Below are positions 48,250-60,428 of a DNA stretch of 64,000 bases, piece after piece. Every line of letters begins with the position of its first letter. Positions within the stretch are counted from its first letter, which is position 1. Origin of the DNA: Mycolicibacterium neworleansense (GTDB taxonomy: Bacteria > Actinomycetota > Actinomycetes > Mycobacteriales > Mycobacteriaceae); assembly GCF_001245615.1 (NCBI RefSeq), contig NZ_CWKH01000001.1, positions 682,001-746,000 of the forward strand, given 5' to 3'. The position numbers and the translations under genes were made by a program. The notes below the pieces were generated by a model. That model worked only from the letters and a program-made list of their open reading frames with translations. It searched no databases and was not told the origin of the DNA.

Positions 48250-49057
48250 CACCGGCCCCGACGACGGCGCGGTACTGGCCGGTGGTGAGTTGACGGTGAT
48301 CGGCCGGATCCGGTCGGCCAGCAACGCCACGTTCCTGTGCGAGGCGACCCTTCGCGAACGGCAGGTGCACTGCGTGTACAAGCCGATCCGGGGCGAGGCG
48401 CCGCTGTGGGATTTTCCCGACGGCACACTGGCCGGCCGCGAGCTGAGCGCCTATCTGGTGTCGGCGGCCCTGGGCTGGAACATCGTGCCGCGCACCATTA
48501 TTCGCGACGGTCCGGCCGGCCCGGGCATGTTGCAGCTGTGGGTGGACCAGCCCGGGGACCAGGTTGGGGACCAGCCCGATGCCGGTCCGGACTTGGTGGA
48601 TCTGCTGCCGGCCGGCCACCTGCCGCCGGGATTCCTGCCGATCCTGCAGGCTTACGACTACGCCGGTGACGAGGTGACGCTCGTGCACGCAGACGATCCG
48701 CGGCTGTTCCGGATGGCGGTGTTCGACGTGCTGATCAACAACGCCGACCGCAAGGGCGGGCACATCCTGGCCGGGATCGACGGTGGCGTGTACGGCGTCG
48801 ACCACGGGGTGAGCCTGCATGTCGAGGACAAGCTGCGGACCGTGTTGTGGGGCTGGTCAGGCAAGCCCGTCGACGACGAAACCCTGGCCGACGTCGCGGC
48901 GCTACGGGACGGGTTCGGCGGGGTGGCCGAGCAGCTGTGCGCACACATCACCGACGCCGAGATCGCCGCGTTGCGGTCCAGAATCGTTGGATTACTGGAC
49001 AACCCGGTGATGCCGACGCCCGATCGGCACCGGCCGATCCCGTGGCCGGCCTTCTAG
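48233..49057 (+). CDS. SCO1664-family protein with PI3/4-kinase-like fold (Rv2133c-like)
   Basis: 274 aa. The segments HCVYKPIRGEAPLWDFPDGTL (ATP-binding Lys region), FDVLINNADRKGGHIL (catalytic loop) and YGVDHGVSLH (metal-binding Asp) resemble PI3/4-kinase and HipA-like catalytic cores, so a phosphotransferase is plausible. Substrate unknown. ATG 48233 lies inside the DUF3090 gene. Part of the conserved string histidine phosphatase-DUF3090-SCO1664 family near mshC. The stop overlaps the convergent DUF2628 gene by 4 bases. Confidence 0.85.
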   Translation: MTPTPSTGPDDGAVLAGGELTVIGRIRSASNATFLCEATLRERQVHCVYKPIRGEAPLWDFPDGTLAGRELSAYLVSAALGWNIVPRTIIRDGPAGPGMLQLWVDQPGDQVGDQPDAGPDLVDLLPAGHLPPGFLPILQAYDYAGDEVTLVHADDPRLFRMAVFDVLINNADRKGGHILAGIDGGVYGVDHGVSLHVEDKLRTVLWGWSGKPVDDETLADVAALRDGFGGVAEQLCAHITDAEIAALRSRIVGLLDNPVMPTPDRHRPIPWPAF

Positions 49058-49461
49058 CGGGCCCGGCCGAACCCCTCGAACGGATTCCAGGACTGGCTAC
49101 CGCGCACCACGTGCAGGTAGTAGGCGTAGTTCGCCGTCGACATCGCCAGTGCCGCGATGCCCATGCCGACGGCCCGGCCGATCATGTCGCTGACGCCGAG
49201 CATGACCAGGACCGCGGCCACCGCGATCGTCAGTCCCAACAGCGTCAATCCCTTGCGCCACATGCCTTTGACCACGAAATAGAGCGGGCCGAACAGGAAC
49301 GCCAGGATGTTGGAGGTCAGGCGCAGCTTGGCCATGAAGCTGAGGTTGCGGTAGGCGGCCTTGGCCTCGGGTGAGGCGCTGGGCAGGCCGTAGGTGTCGA
49401 AGAAGTCGAACTTCCAGCGCCACGAGTCGGACAGGTTGTCGACAGGGGTCTGCTCGGTCAT
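49054..49461 (-). CDS. DUF2628-like membrane protein
   Basis: 135 aa. A soluble N-terminal 45 residues (WRWKFDFFDTYG) precede a DUF2628-type membrane core: LTSNILAFLFGPLYFVVKGMW, a second segment around GLTLLGLTIAVAAVLVMLG and a third near the C-terminus. Function unknown. ATG 49461 has AGGAGT just upstream. Confidence 0.8.
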   Translation of the reverse strand: MTEQTPVDNLSDSWRWKFDFFDTYGLPSASPEAKAAYRNLSFMAKLRLTSNILAFLFGPLYFVVKGMWRKGLTLLGLTIAVAAVLVMLGVSDMIGRAVGMGIAALAMSTANYAYYLHVVRGSQSWNPFEGFGRAR

Positions 49462-49551
49462 GGAACTCCTACTGTGGCAGTGGCTTTCGCCATTGGGGGG
49501 ACATTGTATCGCTTCGCGCTACCCGGTCAGCGCACCAATGCGGCCGTCCGG

Positions 49552-50583
49552 CTACCGCGTCGGACCGGCATTCCGTGCGCGCACCTGCGACACCACCGTG
49601 CGGATCGCATCGACGACTGCGTCAGGCCTCTCGAGCTGAATGACGTGACTGGAGTCGTCGAGCTTGCGGTGTGTGCTTTGGCTCGACCAGCTCGCTTCCT
49701 CCACTTGCATCTCCCACCAGGCCTGCTGCATTCGGTCGAACTGGTCAAGGGTCATGCCGGTGGCTGCCCGCTCGGAATCGCTGTATGCGCTCCAAGGCTT
49801 GCCCCGGGACAGCACTGCCAACGGCCGGTCGCCCAGTTCGCGGAAGGTCCCTGCCTCCCGCAACGTGCTCTCCATCGCTTCGGCTTCGTCGAACGAGGCG
49901 GCCAGCGAGATGGGTTGATAGGCACCGATCGCGCGCACGACGTCAGGGGGAAGCTCAGCGACCGTCGGCTCGGGAATGAGCAGCCGAGGCATGCCCGTCC
50001 AGGCCAGATACCGCAGGACTTTGAACACCGCCGGGATGCCTTCTTCCGGGCGGCCGGTCGCGGCGGCCAGCCGACCGGTCTGATCCGGGTGGGCTGCATC
50101 GACGAAGACCAGCCCGGCGACTTCGCTGCCGTGGTACTTGGTGAAGATCATCGTGAGAGGGCCGCCGAGCGATGCCCCAACCATGACGTAGGAAGGCGAT
50201 TCGTTCGCCGCACGTAACGTTCGCTGAAGATCGGCGACCACGGCGACGGGGTCACGTGGCCCGTCACCAGCAGGCTCGCTCCACATCAGCCCCGCCCGAT
50301 CGTACGAACACACCCGGGTGAAGGCGGCCACCTGTCGGTGCACCGGGAACCACAAAGCAGAACCGCTCGTGTCGGCACCGGATTCGAGCACCACTGTCGG
50401 CGAGCCCTGACCGCGGCAATCGAGATGAATGGCACGCCCACCGATATCGATCATCTTGCCCGGCGCCGGAAACTCCGCGGTGGCGCGGTTTCGTTCGATC
50501 TGTTCCCATGCCGCGCCCGATCCGACCGCCGCGACCGCACCGGCCAGCGCACACAGCAGGATTACTTTGACCAGTCGCCTCAC
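49552..50583 (-). CDS. Alpha/beta hydrolase, membrane-anchored or secreted
   Basis: 343 aa. An N-terminal hydrophobic segment ([21 protein letters not shown]) is a signal peptide or anchor. The hydrolase core has [12 protein letters not shown], the nucleophile elbow [11 protein letters not shown] (Ser about 138), [10 protein letters not shown] and the catalytic His in [15 protein letters not shown]. It looks like an esterase or epoxide-hydrolase relative; substrate unknown. Divergent from cysQ with a 76-base gap. Confidence 0.87.
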   Translation of the reverse strand: MRRLVKVILLCALAGAVAAVGSGAAWEQIERNRATAEFPAPGKMIDIGGRAIHLDCRGQGSPTVVLESGADTSGSALWFPVHRQVAAFTRVCSYDRAGLMWSEPAGDGPRDPVAVVADLQRTLRAANESPSYVMVGASLGGPLTMIFTKYHGSEVAGLVFVDAAHPDQTGRLAAATGRPEEGIPAVFKVLRYLAWTGMPRLLIPEPTVAELPPDVVRAIGAYQPISLAASFDEAEAMESTLREAGTFRELGDRPLAVLSRGKPWSAYSDSERAATGMTLDQFDRMQQAWWEMQVEEASWSSQSTHRKLDDSSHVIQLERPDAVVDAIRTVVSQVRARNAGPTR

Positions 50584-50659
50584 GCTGCCAAGTTACTGGC
50601 GCACCAGCACAACAGGACCCGCCACCGCACCAATTCGGCGCGCCACCGATACTTGGTCG

Positions 50660-51421
50660 GTGCACGCGACCGACGCCGACCTGGCTGCCGCAGTGGCCAA
50701 GGAGGCCGGTGAGCTGTTGCTGTCCGTACGCGAGGAGATCGGCTTCTACGACCCGTACTACCTCGGCGACGAGGGAGACCGGCGATCCAATGCCCTGATC
50801 CTGGACCGGTTGGCCCAGGCCCGCCCCGGTGATTCGGTGCTCAGCGAGGAGGCGGTCGACGACCTGGCCCGCGTCGAGGCCGACCGGGTTTGGATCGTCG
50901 ACCCGGTGGACGGCACCCACGAATTCTCGTTGCCGGGCCGAGAGGACTGGGCGGTGCACATCGCCCTGTGGCAGCGCTCGGTCGGCATCGACGGTGGCCT
51001 GTCGGACGCCGTGGTGGCCCTGCCCGCCCGGGGGGAGGTGTACCGCAGCGATACGGTCACCCCGCCCGGACCGCGCCGCGACGGGCCACTGCTGATCACC
51101 GCGAGCTCGAATCGACCACCCGCGGTGCTGTGGCGGATGCGTGAGCAGCTCGACTTCCGGATGGTGCGCATCGGCTCGGCCGGGGCCAAGGCGATGGCCG
51201 TGGTGCGCGGTGACGTCGACGCCTACATCCACGCCGGCGGGCAGTGGGAGTGGGACTCGGCCGCACCGGCGGGGGTGGTGCTGGCCGCGGGCCTGCACGC
51301 CTCCCGGCTGGACGGCTCGGAGCTGCGCTACAACCGCGCCGACCCGTATCTGCCGGATTTCGTCATGTGCCGCAAAGAGCTGGCACCGATGCTGCTGGCC
51401 GCGATCGGGGTGGCCCGGTGA
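50660..51421 (+). CDS. cysQ: 3'-phosphoadenosine 5'-phosphate phosphatase CysQ
   Basis: 253 aa Mg-dependent inositol-monophosphatase-family enzyme that removes the 3'-phosphate of PAP/PAPS in sulfate assimilation. Metal motifs: LSEEAVDD (Glu) and [13 protein letters not shown] (Asp-x-Asp), plus the C-terminal [22 protein letters not shown] 50660 is chosen because the upstream frame runs antisense into the hydrolase. Closely matches Rv2131c. It is followed by mshC, linking sulfur activation and mycothiol synthesis. Confidence 0.94.
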   Translation: MHATDADLAAAVAKEAGELLLSVREEIGFYDPYYLGDEGDRRSNALILDRLAQARPGDSVLSEEAVDDLARVEADRVWIVDPVDGTHEFSLPGREDWAVHIALWQRSVGIDGGLSDAVVALPARGEVYRSDTVTPPGPRRDGPLLITASSNRPPAVLWRMREQLDFRMVRIGSAGAKAMAVVRGDVDAYIHAGGQWEWDSAAPAGVVLAAGLHASRLDGSELRYNRADPYLPDFVMCRKELAPMLLAAIGVAR

Positions 51422-51546
51422 GCGTTCTGCGCAGCGACGCCGGTGATGCGGGAATGAAACTGTCCGCGCCGTTGTCTGACTTGGGAGAATTGTGCGGGAC
51501 CGACCGGCGGGAGGCCGTCCTGAGCGAGCACCTTAGAGTCGAGACC

Positions 51547-52785
51547 ATGCGATCGTGGGCGGCGCCGTCAGTTCCGGTGCTGGAGGGGCGTGGTCCGCAG
51601 CTGCGGCTGTACGACAGCGCCGACCGGCAGGTACGTCCGGTGACTCCCGGGCCGACGGCCACCATGTACGTGTGTGGCATCACCCCGTATGACGCGACCC
51701 ATCTGGGTCACGCCGCGACCTATCTGACCTTCGATCTGGTGCACCGGTTGTGGCTGGACGCCGGGCACACCGTGCATTACGTGCAGAACGTCACCGATGT
51801 GGACGATCCGCTGTTCGAGCGGGCCGAGCGTGACGGTATCGACTGGCGCGAGCTCGGCGACCGGGAGACCGAGCTGTTCCGCGAGGACATGGCCGCCCTG
51901 CGGGTGCTGCCGCCGCACGACTACGTCGCCGCCACCGAGGCGATCGCCGAGGTGGTCGAGCTGGTGGAGAAGATGCTGGCCTCGGGTGCGGCCTATGTGG
52001 TCGACGATGCCGAATATCCCGATGTGTACTACCGTGCCGACGCCACGGTGCAGTTCGGTTACGAGTCGGGCTACGACCGCGACACCATGCTGCGGCTGTT
52101 CGCCGAGCGGGGCGGTGACCCCGACCGCGCCGGCAAGGGCGACGAACTCGATGCCCTGCTGTGGCGGGCCCAGCGGCCCGGTGAGCCCAGCTGGCCGTCT
52201 CCCTTCGGTGCGGGCCGGCCCGGCTGGCACGTCGAGTGTTCGGCGATCGCGCTGACCCGCATCGGCTCGGGCCTGGACATCCAGGGCGGTGGCAGCGACC
52301 TGATCTTCCCGCACCACGAGTTCTCCGCCGCGCACGCCGAATCGGTCACGGGGGAGCGGCGTTTCGCCCGCCACTACGTGCACGGCGGCATGATTGGCTG
52401 GGACGGGCACAAGATGAGCAAGAGCCGCGGCAACCTGGTCCTGGTGTCGCGGCTGCGCGCCCAGGGTGTGGACCCGTCGGCCGTGCGGCTCGGATTGTTC
52501 GCCGGGCACTACCGCAGCGACCGGTTCTGGAGCGATGCGGTGCTCGAGGAGGCCGCCGCCCGGCTCAAGCACTGGCGCAGTGCCGCCGCGCTACCGGCCG
52601 GGCCGGATGCCACCGATGTGGTGGCCCGGGTGCGCCAGTATCTCGCCGACGATTTGGACACCCCGAAAGTGCTTGCCGCACTAGATGGTTGGTGTACCGA
52701 CGCGCTGGCCTACGGCGGTCACGACCCGGCCGCACCCCGTCAGGTCGCCGACACGGTGGACGCGCTGCTGGGCGTCGAGCTCTAG
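51547..52785 (+). CDS. mshC: Cysteine:GlcN-Ins ligase MshC (mycothiol synthesis)
   Basis: ATP-dependent ligase that joins cysteine to glucosaminyl-inositol. 412 aa, class I cysteinyl-tRNA-synthetase fold without the anticodon domain. The HIGH-like motif is in [14 protein letters not shown] with the zinc Cys at its start; the second zinc region is WHVECSAIA...[12 protein letters not shown], and KMSKSRGN is intact. ATG 51547 reproduces the known mycobacterial length; an in-frame GTG at 51418 overlaps the cysQ stop and would add 43 residues. Diagnostic of actinobacteria. Confidence 0.96.
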   Translation: MRSWAAPSVPVLEGRGPQLRLYDSADRQVRPVTPGPTATMYVCGITPYDATHLGHAATYLTFDLVHRLWLDAGHTVHYVQNVTDVDDPLFERAERDGIDWRELGDRETELFREDMAALRVLPPHDYVAATEAIAEVVELVEKMLASGAAYVVDDAEYPDVYYRADATVQFGYESGYDRDTMLRLFAERGGDPDRAGKGDELDALLWRAQRPGEPSWPSPFGAGRPGWHVECSAIALTRIGSGLDIQGGGSDLIFPHHEFSAAHAESVTGERRFARHYVHGGMIGWDGHKMSKSRGNLVLVSRLRAQGVDPSAVRLGLFAGHYRSDRFWSDAVLEEAAARLKHWRSAAALPAGPDATDVVARVRQYLADDLDTPKVLAALDGWCTDALAYGGHDPAAPRQVADTVDALLGVEL

Positions 52786-52823
52786 GTCTCGTCGGCGCCG
52801 CCCCGGTGGGGTACGTTGCGGCC

Positions 52824-53702
52824 ATGGGTTCTGTGAACGGGAAAGTCGTCTTCATCACCGGCGGTGCACGCGGTATCGGTGCCGAGGTGGCCCGCCGGCT
52901 GCGGCGCAGGGGCGCCAAGCTGGTGCTCACCGACCTCGATGAGGCGCCGCTGAGCGCGCTGTCCGCCGAGCTCGGCGAAGAGCATGTGCTGACCGCGCTG
53001 GCCGACGTGCGGGATCTGGCCGCCATGCAGAAGGCCGCCGACGCCGCCGTCGAGCGTTTCGGCGGCATCGACATCGTGATGGCCAACGCCGGTATCGCCA
53101 GCTTCGGTTCGGTCCTGCAGGTCGATCCCGAGGCTTTCAAGCGGGTCATCGACATCAACGTGACCGGAGTGTTCAACACCGTGCGCGCCACGCTGGGGTC
53201 CGTCATCGAGCGCCGCGGTTACGTGCTGGTGGTGTCCTCGCTGGCGGCGTTCACCTCGGCACCCGGGCTGGCCGCGTATCACGCGTCCAAGGCCGGCGCC
53301 GAGTACTTCGCCAACACGCTGCGACTCGAGGTGGCCCACCGCGGCGTCGACGTCGGCTCGGCGCACATGAGCTGGATCGACACCCCGCTGGTGCAGGACG
53401 CCAAGTCGGATCTGTCGGCGTTCCGGGAGATGCTGTCCAAGCTGCCGCCGCCACTGAACCGGACCACCACCGTCGACGCCTGTGGCGCCGCCTTCGTCAA
53501 GGGCATCGAGGGGCGCAAGAAGCGCATCTACAGCCCCGAGTGGGTGGGGGCGTTCCGCTGGATCCGGCCGTTCGTCACCACCCCGCTGGCCGAGCGCGAC
53601 ATCCGCAAGTTCACCCCGACGCTGCTGCCGAAACTCGACGCCGAAGCCGCCGCTCTCGGCCGCTCGACGAGTGCGCGCATCGAGGCCCTGGAGAAGGACT
53701 AA
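52824..53702 (+). CDS. Short-chain dehydrogenase/reductase (Rv2129c-like)
   Basis: 292 aa. Rossmann motif TGGARGIGAEVAR, NAG motif MANAGIASFG, and the catalytic Ser/Tyr/Lys (VVSSLAAFTSAPGLAAYHASKAGAE). LTDLDEAP after the second strand has an Asp, which favours NAD(H). The C-terminal 60 residues are basic and extend beyond the core, as in membrane-associated SDRs. Substrate unknown. ATG 52824 is 38 bases after mshC. Confidence 0.9.
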   Translation: MGSVNGKVVFITGGARGIGAEVARRLRRRGAKLVLTDLDEAPLSALSAELGEEHVLTALADVRDLAAMQKAADAAVERFGGIDIVMANAGIASFGSVLQVDPEAFKRVIDINVTGVFNTVRATLGSVIERRGYVLVVSSLAAFTSAPGLAAYHASKAGAEYFANTLRLEVAHRGVDVGSAHMSWIDTPLVQDAKSDLSAFREMLSKLPPPLNRTTTVDACGAAFVKGIEGRKKRIYSPEWVGAFRWIRPFVTTPLAERDIRKFTPTLLPKLDAEAAALGRSTSARIEALEKD

Positions 53703-53754
53703 CGGCTCCGGCTGAATTGGCTGCTCAGCGGCTCCGGCTGAATTGGCCGCTCAG
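53703..53754. repeat. Two 26-base tandem copies at the 3' end of the PAC2 gene
   Basis: Units 53703-53728 and 53729-53754 differ at a single base (T or C at unit position 20). The right copy contains the PAC2 stop codon (53751-53753 on the minus strand). The hairpin GGCCGC-TCA-GCGGCC (about 53746-53760) overlaps the right copy. A short duplication between convergent genes, possibly doubling a terminator-like element. Confidence 0.8.
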
Positions 53755-54629
53755 CGGCCGCGACGCCGCAGGTAGCGCTCGAACTCCGCGGCCAGCGCGT
53801 CGCCGTCGATCTTGCCGAGCGCCTCGTTCATGTCGACCTCGGCGTCGCCGCGCTGTTCCAACGAGGTGACGTACTCCGCGATCTCCTCGTCCTCGGCGGT
53901 CATCTCGGTGACGGCCTGCTCCCACTCCTCGGCGGCAGCGGGCAGATCGGCCAGAGGCACCTCGACGTCCAGCACGTCCTCGACCCGGCGCAGCAGGGCC
54001 ACGGTCGCCTTCGGGCTGGGCGGCTGGGAGACGTAATGCGGAACCGCGGCCCAGAAGGTCACGGCCGGGATGCCGGCCTGCACGCAGGCGTCCTGGAACA
54101 CCCCGGCGATCCCGGTCGGCCCTTCGTAGCGGGTCTCCTCCAGCCCGAAGAACTTCGCCGATTCGGCCGAATACGCCGAGCCCGACACCGGTACGGGCCG
54201 GGTGTGCGGGGTATCGGCCAGCAGCGCGCCCAGGATCACCACGGTCTGCACGTTGAGCTTGTCGGCGATGGCCAGCAACTCGGCGCAGAAGGTGCGCCAG
54301 CGCATGTTGGGTTCGACGCCGTGCATCAACACCACGTCACGGTTGCTGCCCGGGGGACGGCAGTGCGAGATCCGCATCGACGGCCAGACCAGTTCCCGCG
54401 TAACGCCGTCGACCTGGCGAATCACCGGCCGGTTCACCTGGTAGTCGTAGTACGACTCGTCGTCGATCTCGACGATCGGCTGGGCCTCCCAGATCGCATC
54501 CAGATGGTCCAGCGCGTCACTGGCCGCGTCGCCTGCGTCATTCCAGCCCTCGAAGGCGGCCACGATGGTGGCGTCCTTCAATTCGGGCAGGTTCATACGC
54601 CGGCCGGCGTTCGGATACGACGGTGTCAC
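53751..54629 (-). CDS. PAC2-family protein (Rv2125-like)
   Basis: 292 aa, same length as Rv2125. PAC2 proteins are proteasome-assembly-chaperone-like; the bacterial role is unknown, but mycobacteria have a proteasome. Family segments: ATIVAAFEGWNDAGDAAS, VDGVTRELVWPSMRI, VVILGALLADTPHTRPV and TGIAGVFQDAC. The C-terminal part is acidic. GTG 54629 is used; ATG 54596 would remove 11 residues. Confidence 0.88.
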   Translation of the reverse strand: MTPSYPNAGRRMNLPELKDATIVAAFEGWNDAGDAASDALDHLDAIWEAQPIVEIDDESYYDYQVNRPVIRQVDGVTRELVWPSMRISHCRPPGSNRDVVLMHGVEPNMRWRTFCAELLAIADKLNVQTVVILGALLADTPHTRPVPVSGSAYSAESAKFFGLEETRYEGPTGIAGVFQDACVQAGIPAVTFWAAVPHYVSQPPSPKATVALLRRVEDVLDVEVPLADLPAAAEEWEQAVTEMTAEDEEIAEYVTSLEQRGDAEVDMNEALGKIDGDALAAEFERYLRRRGR

Positions 54630-54957
54630 ACCTCAAGCGTAAGCCTTGGACCGTGGCCGTGAGCCCGTTGTGCGCGTGGGTCGCCCCCGTGCCGAACAGC
54701 GGTGTTCGATAGACCGACTACCCTGTTGATGTGACTGCCGTTGACAAATCTGCCTACGACACCGACCTGGTGAACACCCGGTCGAGGTGCGTAGTGGTGG
54801 GCGACGGTGCGGTCGAGACCAAAAACGTTCGGCTGCAATCTGGTTAACCCTGGTGCCTACGACATTGCTGGCAGGATCGGTGAGCTGTCGGACGGAGGCA
54901 CCGCGATCGCCGCGCGGGTCGGGGTCGATCGCGACGACGACGAGTTGGGCGTCCACA
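54630..54957. other. Long non-coding stretch upstream of metH
   Basis: From the PAC2 start to the metH operator region no convincing gene is seen. The best open frame is a 38-codon GTG-started stretch at 54731-54847 (MTAVDKSAYDTDLVNT...) with no good Shine-Dalgarno and no recognised homology; it may be a real small protein or chance. A TTGACA lies at 54741-54746 without a matching -10. Confidence 0.4.
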
Positions 54958-54973
54958 CGTCACTCAGGTGACG
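54958..54973. promoter_or_regulatory. Operator-like palindrome and -10 element of metH
   Basis: CGTCAC (54958-54963), TCAG, GTGACG (54968-54973): a perfect 6-4-6 inverted repeat. Three bases later TAGACT (54977-54982) has the TANNNT form of a -10 box, so transcription would begin near 54989, just where the riboswitch fold starts. The palindrome occupies the -35 region and could bind a repressor or activator. Confidence 0.45.
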
Positions 54974-54989
54974 ACGTAGACTCTTCTGG

Positions 54990-55075
54990 TCGAGAGGCGT
55001 TGCAACGGTTCCGGGTTCTCGCCCGTATCCGCCACGCTCGGCAGAGTCAAGGACGCCTTCCGTTACGGAAGGAAC
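54990..55075 (+). promoter_or_regulatory. S-adenosylhomocysteine (SAH) riboswitch controlling metH
   Basis: The conserved SAH-riboswitch features can be read in order: GAGGCGTTGCAACGG (54994-55008) and CCGCCACGCTCGGCA (55029-55043). P1 is GAGGCGT (54994-55000) with ACGCCTT (55053-55059). The next segment, CCTTCCG (55056-55062), can instead pair with CGGAAGG (55066-55072), a hairpin that hides the metH Shine-Dalgarno GGAAGG. The two pairings share 55056-55059, so ligand-stabilised P1 should free the ribosome-binding site. SAH riboswitches are known to turn on methyl-cycle genes, which fits metH. Confidence 0.8.
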
Positions 55076-55079
55076 GTAC

Positions 55080-58829
<3,750 letters not shown>

Positions 58830-58832
58830 GCG

Positions 58833-59642
58833 CTACGCCGGGGGCCAGCTGAACAGCGCCCGGTTGCGGGTTGCCCACTGCGCCATCGATTCAGCGGGTG
58901 TGCCCGTCAACCGCTCGACGTTGTCGTTGGCGGCCTGAGGTTCCGGTTCACCGTCGAACAGGTCGAGATACCACTGAGCGCCGTCGCCCATGACGGGGCG
59001 CAGCAGTTCTTCGGCCTCGGCGCGGCTGCACCGCTGCACGTCCACGGGTGTGCCGAGGCCCGCGCCGATCTGGACGGCGATGTCGGCGCGTGACAAGGCC
59101 ACCGGGCCGGTCAGTTCGTACATCGCGCCGAGGTGCGCATCCTGCGGCGCGGCCAGCAGATGCGCCGCCACTCGGGCGATGTCGTCCATCGAGACCGGGG
59201 ATTCGACGTAGTCCGGGGCCACGTCGCGGACGGTGCCGGTCTTGATCTGCGGGGCCCACATCGCGAAGTTCTCGCAGAATTCGCCGGGCCCCAGCTGGGT
59301 GTGCGCCAGGCCGGAGGCTGCGACCGCATCGGCGTGGTCGGTCCAGTGCGCGCCACCGGACAGCGCCACGACGTACTGCACACCGGCCTGTGCCATCAGC
59401 TCGAGCGTGGGCCCGACGGTCGCGGGGAACGGGGCCAGATAGACGCGGTCGACGCCCTCGAACGCGGCCGGCAAGGTCTCCGGTTTTCCCAGGTAGCCGG
59501 TGATTGCTGTCACAGATTCGGGCAGCGCGGCCTTTGCCGGGTTGGCCGTCAATGCGCGAATGTCTCCGGCGCCCAACGTGATCAGATGATCCACGACGAG
59601 CCTGCCGATGTTTCCTGTGGCTCCCGTCACCAATACCGTCAT
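58833..59642 (-). CDS. NmrA/NAD(P)H-binding Rossmann-fold protein
   Basis: 269 aa. Starts with TVLVTGATGNIGRLVVDHL (Gly-x-x-Gly-x-x-Gly nucleotide loop), and YVVALSGGAHWTDHADAV follows. The classic SDR Tyr-x-x-x-Lys is not apparent, as usual in the NmrA/QOR2-like group, which act as redox sensors or quinone/NADPH oxidoreductases. Ligand unknown. Convergent with metH; 3 bases separate the stops. Confidence 0.85.
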   Translation of the reverse strand: MTVLVTGATGNIGRLVVDHLITLGAGDIRALTANPAKAALPESVTAITGYLGKPETLPAAFEGVDRVYLAPFPATVGPTLELMAQAGVQYVVALSGGAHWTDHADAVAASGLAHTQLGPGEFCENFAMWAPQIKTGTVRDVAPDYVESPVSMDDIARVAAHLLAAPQDAHLGAMYELTGPVALSRADIAVQIGAGLGTPVDVQRCSRAEAEELLRPVMGDGAQWYLDLFDGEPEPQAANDNVERLTGTPAESMAQWATRNRALFSWPPA

Positions 59643-59687
59643 GCTCCCACGCTATAGGTGGGCTCGGACAATGCCAGAATGGTTGCC

Positions 59688-60371
59688 ATGCGTGCGGTGT
59701 TGTGGGACATGGACGGCACGCTCGTCGACTCCGAAAAGCTTTGGGACATCGCCATGCACGCGTTGTACGCGCGGATGGGCGGGGTGCTGACCGCGGAGGT
59801 GCGGGAATCGACGGTCGGCGGTTCGTCCGAGACCGTGATGAGAATCGTGTACGACGACCTGGGGCTGGAACCTGATCCTGCCGCGATGGCCGCGTCGGCC
59901 GACTGGCTGCACGACTACACGGGTGAGCTTTTCGAGCAGGGGTTGCCGTGGCGCCCGGGTGCGCAGGAGATGCTCGACGGTCTCACCGCCGCTGGGATCC
60001 CCATGGCGCTGGTGACCAACACCCGTCGGGATCTTGCCGAGCGGGCGTTGAACAGCATTGGACGCCATTACTTTTCGGTGACCGTCTGCGGCGACGAGGT
60101 CCCCAGCGGAAAGCCGGCACCCGACCCGTACCTGCGGGCCGCCGACCTTCTCGGCATCGCCACCGCATCGTGCCTGGCGGTCGAGGATTCGGTCACCGGC
60201 ACAGCCTCCGCCGAGGCCGCGGGCTGCCCGGTGCTGGTGGTACCCAACGACGTGGAAGTCCCCGGCGGTCCGTGGCGCCGACACGTTTCTTCGCTGACGA
60301 AACTGGACGTGGCCGGCCTCCGCGCGGTGTATCACGAGCTGAATTCCCAAGCCGGAGAACGCACCGCCTGA
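59688..60371 (+). CDS. HAD-superfamily phosphatase, beta-phosphoglucomutase-like
   Basis: 227 aa. Motif I DMDGTLVDSE with the nucleophile Asp, a helical cap domain (about 15-85), motif II VTNTRRDLAE, the Lys in GKPAPDPYLRAA and motif IV in VEDSVTGTASAEAAG. Substrate unknown; sugar phosphates are typical. ATG 59688 starts directly before the conserved strand; ATG 59679 is possible. Its stop lies inside a perfect 12-base palindrome at 60367-60378. Adjacent to a sugar permease. Confidence 0.9.
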   Translation: MRAVLWDMDGTLVDSEKLWDIAMHALYARMGGVLTAEVRESTVGGSSETVMRIVYDDLGLEPDPAAMAASADWLHDYTGELFEQGLPWRPGAQEMLDGLTAAGIPMALVTNTRRDLAERALNSIGRHYFSVTVCGDEVPSGKPAPDPYLRAADLLGIATASCLAVEDSVTGTASAEAAGCPVLVVPNDVEVPGGPWRRHVSSLTKLDVAGLRAVYHELNSQAGERTA

Positions 60372-60391
60372 TCAGGCCCGTGTGATTCAAT

Positions 60392-60407
60392 GTGAGCCTG
60401 ATCACGC
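60392..60407. promoter_or_regulatory. CRP-type binding site upstream of the sugar permease
   Basis: TGTGA (60392-60396), six bases, TCACG (60403-60407): one mismatch from the mycobacterial CRP consensus TGTGA-N6-TCACA. The centre is 30 bases before the permease ATG. GCCTGATCA at 60397-60405 also repeats 30 bases upstream (60367-60375). Confidence 0.5.
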
Positions 60408-60428
60408 ATTGCTGCGGAAGGGCGTCCC

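Noticed and set aside
54731..54847. 38-codon ORF upstream of metH
   Set aside because: No convincing ribosome-binding site and no known homologue; kept only as a remark in the intergenic entry.
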